The notes below the pieces were generated by a model. The model was not told where the DNA came from. It did no database searches and saw nothing but the letters and a program-made list of their open reading frames with translations. 64,000 nucleotides of DNA, taken from positions 62,001-126,000 of the forward strand of contig NZ_JALGBX010000005.1 of NCBI RefSeq assembly GCF_022808175.1, read 5' to 3'. Each line of letters opens with the position of its first letter. Positions within the stretch are counted from its first letter, which is position 1. A program made the position numbers and the translations under genes. Positions 60,908 through 64,000 of the stretch are shown here, one piece after another. Origin of the DNA: Streptomyces sp. AP-93 (GTDB lineage Bacteria; Actinomycetota; Actinomycetes; Streptomycetales; Streptomycetaceae).

Positions 60908-62230
60908 ATGCGGCGGCGCGGTATGGGGCGGGAGAGGGAGCGACGGCCCGGGCTGGTGGCGCAGTTGCGGCGGCCGCCCGGAGGCCGGGACGCCCGGATC
61001 ATGCTGCTCGCCCAGCTCATCGACCGCACCGGCACGGGCGTGTGGGCCGCCTCCTCGGTCCTCTACTTCACCCTCCTCATGGGCCTGGACGCCGGCCGGA
61101 TCGGCCTCCTGCTGGGCGTCGCGGCCGTGGCGGGCATCGCCGGATCGCCCCTGGCGGGGCACCTGGCGGCCCGCTTCCCGGTGCGGTCCCTGCTGATCGG
61201 CTGTCACCTGCTGCGCCTCGGAACCCTCGGCGCACTGCTCGTGGTCACCCGCTTCGACGCCTTGCTGACCCTGGTCGCGGTCACCTGCCTCGGCGACCGG
61301 GCGGCCAAGGCGCTCGAGATGCTCTTCGCCACGCGGGTGGCGGGTGAGCGGCGCGGCACCTATCAGGCACTGTCGCGCAGTACGGCGAACGCCGGTTACG
61401 CGGTGGGCGCGGGGATCGCCGCCGCCGGTTTCGCGGTCGGGGCCCCGGAGGCGTACCAGACGCTGATCCTGGGCAACGCGCTGTCGTTCCTCGCGGCCGC
61501 CGCGCTGGTCTGGCGGACCCGGGAACCGCGAGCCGAGGGGCGCGTGGCGGCGGGCACGGGGGGTGCGGCGACCGGCCGGGCGGGGGCGCCGAGCCCGTGG
61601 CGGGACCGCGGCTACCTGCGCTTCGTCCTGCTCGACATCCCGATGAACCTCGACGACTCGGTCCTGGCCGTGGGCCTGCCGCTCTGGCTGGTGGTCCACA
61701 CCGACGCGCCGCACGCCCTGGTCCCGGCCTTCCTCGTCGTCAACACCGTGCTGGTGGTCGTACTCCAGCTCCGCGTCTCGGCCAGGTTCGAGGAACCCCG
61801 CCGGGCCGCGGCGGCGGTCTCGGTGTACGGGCTGACGATGCTCGCGTGCTGCACCCTCCTGGCCCTCACCGCCGGCGCCGGGGCCGTCGCCGCGACGGTG
61901 GTACTCCTCGCCGCGTCGGTCCTGGTCACCGGGGCGGAACTGCTGCGGTCGGTGAGTTCCTGGGAGCTGGCGGTCTCGCTCGCCCCCGAGGAAGCGCGGG
62001 CGCCGTACCTGGGAGTGGCGGGCATGGCCCAGTCCGTCCAGAAGTCCGCCGGCCCCCTGCTCCTGACCGGGGTGGTGATGACGGCCGGGCCCGTGGGCTG
62101 GCTGGCCCTCGGTGCGGGGATCGCGGCCCTGTCGGTGGTCCAGCGGCGCTCCGCCCTTCGCCGCTGGGACTCCGTCCTCGCCCCGCCCGCTCCCACCGCG
62201 CCCTCGCTGCCCGCCGCGCACACGGGGTGA
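60908..62230 (+). CDS. MFS transporter
   Basis: This 440-residue membrane protein has about ten to twelve helices of the major facilitator superfamily (LLAQLIDRTGTGVWAASSVL, GLDAGRIGLLLGVAAVAGIA, RSTANAGYAVGAGIAAAGFA). The loop GHLAARFPVRSLLIGCH is the usual motif A region. Drug or metabolite efflux is likely. ATG at 60908 follows GGAGG. Two palindromic operator candidates precede it, but no regulator gene is adjacent. Confidence 0.9.
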   Translation: MRRRGMGRERERRPGLVAQLRRPPGGRDARIMLLAQLIDRTGTGVWAASSVLYFTLLMGLDAGRIGLLLGVAAVAGIAGSPLAGHLAARFPVRSLLIGCHLLRLGTLGALLVVTRFDALLTLVAVTCLGDRAAKALEMLFATRVAGERRGTYQALSRSTANAGYAVGAGIAAAGFAVGAPEAYQTLILGNALSFLAAAALVWRTREPRAEGRVAAGTGGAATGRAGAPSPWRDRGYLRFVLLDIPMNLDDSVLAVGLPLWLVVHTDAPHALVPAFLVVNTVLVVVLQLRVSARFEEPRRAAAAVSVYGLTMLACCTLLALTAGAGAVAATVVLLAASVLVTGAELLRSVSSWELAVSLAPEEARAPYLGVAGMAQSVQKSAGPLLLTGVVMTAGPVGWLALGAGIAALSVVQRRSALRRWDSVLAPPAPTAPSLPAAHTG

Positions 62231-62281
62231 AACCGCGTACCCCGGGGCCCTGGGCCTCGGGGCGCGCCGGCGCGGTCCGGC

Positions 62282-62697
62282 TCAGGCCCGGTTGGCCGGA
62301 CCGTCCATCGTCCAGGCCGAGTGGTGCGCGGTGAACCCGATGTGCGGGTAGTAGTTCACGGCCGCCGGGGCCGCCAGCAGATCAGCTGGGCCTGTGGCGC
62401 GGCATCCCGGGTGGCACGGATGAGGTCCTTGCCGACGCCCTTGCCCTGGTAGGCGGAGTCGACGGCGAGGTCGCTGAGGTACGTGGAGTACGCGCCGTCG
62501 GTGATCGAGCGGGAGATCCCGATGAGTCGGCCGTCCTCGTCGCGGGCGACGATGACCAGGTTGGCACCGGCGAGCATCCGGGTGAAGCGCCCGCTGTCCT
62601 CCACGGGGCGGCGTTCGGCGAGGGTGGACGCCCGGTACAGGGCGGCCGCCTCCTCCACGTCGAGGGCGCCGCCGATGACCTGTTCACACGTCCACAT
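62282..62697 (-). pseudogene. GNAT acetyltransferase with frameshift near the C-terminus
   Basis: The first about 105 residues are a normal GNAT fold (VIVARDEDGRLIGISRSITD, YLSDLAVDSAYQGKGVGKDL). After AAPQAQLI the frame fails and gives CWRPRRP-stop, whereas the next frame continues AAPAAVNYYPHIGFTAHHSA with WTMDGPANRA-stop at 62282. Restoring one missing C in the ATCTGCTGG region (62379-62382) rejoins them, giving 138 residues. ATG at 62697. The gene may be decayed or the sequence may lack one base. Confidence 0.82.
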
Positions 62698-62711
62698 GCT
62701 GGTGCGGCTCC

Positions 62712-62870
62712 TTGCCGAGCTCGGGGAAGGCCTCCAGGACGATCCGGTCCACAGATCCACCGAGGAGTGCGCCAGGTGCCGTTCGTGCCACAGGGCGATG
62801 TTCTCGTACGCGGCGCCCGCTTCGGCCCGCAACACCCGGGCGAGCCGCACAGCCGCTCGCCGGCCGTCGG
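62712..62870 (-). pseudogene. Adenylosuccinate lyase (purB) fragment
   Basis: The minus strand reads RLARVLRAEAGAAYENIALW then HERHLAHSSVD, and after a shift DRIVLEAFPELGKE. This is close to the [21 protein letters not shown] signature region of PurB. The shift follows an 8-base insertion (TCTGTGGA) that looks like an imperfect duplication next to SSVD. No other lyase sequence is nearby, so it is an internal fragment left by rearrangement. Confidence 0.65.
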
Positions 62871-62921
62871 CTGCGCTGGTGCGGCAGGGCCCTGGAGCCC
62901 TGGTAGGTGCCGACGGTCCGG

Positions 62922-63755
62922 CTATTGCCGGACGAGGGGTGCGGTGAGCGGGAGGAGGTGGCGCTCCAGGACCGCCGCCACGCCGTCCTCGTCGTTGCCG
63001 GCGGTGATCTCGTCGGCGACCGCCTTGAGGCTGTCGTGGGCGTTGGCCATGGCGACCGAATGGCCCGCCCAGGCGAACATGGGGATGTCGTTGGGCATGT
63101 CACCGAACGCGATGGTGCCTTCCGCCGTCGTGCCCAGCGCCTCCGCCGCCAGGGCCAGACCGGTCGCCTTCGACAGGCCGAGGGGGAGCAGCTCGACGCA
63201 GGTCGGACCGGCCATGACCACGGTGACGAGATCGCCCACCGCCTCGCGGGCGGCCTCGGTGAGCTCGTCGTCCGTGAGGTGGGGGTGCTGGATCTGGACC
63301 TTCCCGATCGGCCGGTCCCAGAGCCGGGCGGTGTCACCGACCTGCTCGATCCCGGTCGAGGCCATCGGCGGGAGCGGGAACCCGGGGCCCACGAGGATCG
63401 GATCGGCCAGCTCCACCGGCATCACCGCCACCGACAGCGGACCGGTACGGGCCTCCACGCGGGCCACCACGTGCGCCGCCAGCTCCCGGTCGAGGGAGAC
63501 CGACGAGACGAGGGCGTCGCGCCCGGCGTCGTAGAGCTGGCCGCCCTGACCGCAGACGGCGAGGCCCCGGTAGCCGATCTCGGCCAGGGTGGGCTTGGTC
63601 CACTGGGCTACCCGTCCGGTCACCACCACGTGCCGGGCCCCGGCCGATACGGCGGCGGCGAGGGCGGCCGTCGTGCGCGGGGAGACGGTGTGGTCGCTGC
63701 GCACGAGGGTGCCGTCGAGGTCGGTGGCGATCAACTGGTAGGGGAAGCGGGTCAT
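62922..63755 (-). CDS. Cof-type HAD-IIB phosphatase
   Basis: This 277-residue HAD hydrolase has motif I ATDLDGTLVRSD, motif II VVVTGR, the Lys of motif III (GLSKATGLALAAEALG) and the acidic motif IV TIAFGDMPNDIPMFAWAGH. A C2-type cap fills the middle. It probably dephosphorylates sugar phosphates or flavin precursors. ATG at 63755 follows AGGAGACCC. It is downstream of a glycosidase gene on the same strand. Confidence 0.93.
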   Translation of the reverse strand: MTRFPYQLIATDLDGTLVRSDHTVSPRTTAALAAAVSAGARHVVVTGRVAQWTKPTLAEIGYRGLAVCGQGGQLYDAGRDALVSSVSLDRELAAHVVARVEARTGPLSVAVMPVELADPILVGPGFPLPPMASTGIEQVGDTARLWDRPIGKVQIQHPHLTDDELTEAAREAVGDLVTVVMAGPTCVELLPLGLSKATGLALAAEALGTTAEGTIAFGDMPNDIPMFAWAGHSVAMANAHDSLKAVADEITAGNDEDGVAAVLERHLLPLTAPLVRQ

Positions 63756-63915
63756 GGACGGGTCTCCTGTGTGGGGGTGGGGGCGTGGGCGGGGGCAGGG
63801 GTGGGGGTGGGGCTGCGGGGGGACCGGTCGTACGGGGTGGGGGTCGGGTGGAACGCGGCGGGGCCGCCGGCGTCCGCCGGGTGGGCGGACGGTCGGCGGC
63901 CCGGGGCGCACGGGA

Positions 63916-64000
63916 TCAGAGTGAGCCGTTGCCCTTGATCAGCTGCTGGTACCAGAAGAAGCTGTCCTTGCGGATGCGGCGGAGCTCCTTGAGGTCGAAC
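63916..64000 (-). CDS. C-terminal end of a GH1 glycosidase (cut by window edge)
   Basis: Only 27 residues are visible: FDLKELRRIRKDSFFWYQQL then IKGNGSL-stop. The R-x-x-KxSFxWY-x-x-x-I-x-x-NG pattern is the usual end of family 1 beta-glucosidases and 6-phospho-beta-glucosidases. The rest of the gene lies to the right of the window. Substrate and start cannot be seen. Confidence 0.6.
   Translation of the reverse strand, partial: FDLKELRRIRKDSFFWYQQLIKGNGSL

Overview
The window is about 72% GC with GTG/ATG starts, ATGA/GTGA start-stop overlaps, a complete ectoine/5-hydroxyectoine operon and many actinobacterial small-protein families (DUF5133, DUF3040, DUF6131-like). It is most likely a Streptomyces chromosome or a close relative. 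I saw no tRNA, rRNA, CRISPR array, transposase or origin.

Region 1 (1-13.9 kb, minus strand) is part of a nonribosomal peptide cluster that continues past the left edge. In transcription order it has a C-A-T module (Gly-like pocket), a C-A-T-TE-MFS megaprotein (Asp-like pocket, cysteine-nucleophile thioesterase, exporter fused in the same chain), a second C-A-T module (acidic pocket suited to a cationic amino acid) and a free-standing adenylate-forming enzyme. Assembly, offloading and export appear packed into one small system.

Region 2 (14.5-27.7 kb) holds a secreted peptidoglycan-binding/NlpC-like protein, a Tat-exported protein paired with an FAD enzyme that resembles the LodA/LodB quinoprotein arrangement, ectABCD (minus strand, with a 14-bp tandem array between ectA and ectB), and a P-loop NTPase coupled to an ABC-type substrate-binding-like protein.

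Region 3 (27.7-33.2 kb) contains a lipase remnant, DoxX, and a six-gene plus-strand operon in which every junction overlaps (nucleotidyltransferase, BON-like, phosphoesterase, methyltransferase, CDGSH iron-sulfur protein, iron-containing redox enzyme). It ends in a decayed topoisomerase IB and a YjzC-like gene with an 8-bp repeat tract.

Region 4 (33.3-60.7 kb) looks like a general-stress island. It has CsbD proteins, Ku, phospholipase D, flavin reductase, PfpI, YbdK, PRC-barrel and ANTAR proteins, and two partner-switching groups. The larger group has a SpoIIE-type phosphatase, a SigB/F-family sigma factor, an HATPase anti-sigma and two STAS antagonists. Seven intergenic sites fit GNNT-N14-16-GGGTA(G/T/C), the SigB-type promoter pattern, so the sigma factor encoded here may control many neighbours.

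Region 5 (60.8-64 kb) has an MFS transporter behind two perfect palindromes, a frameshifted acetyltransferase, a purB fragment, a HAD phosphatase and the tail of a GH1 glycosidase.

Decay is a theme. Four gene remnants (lipase, topoisomerase IB, hypE, purB) and three frame-disrupted genes (CDF, mnhE, GNAT) lie in the right two thirds. The simple single-base indels in the last three could be real or sequence errors.
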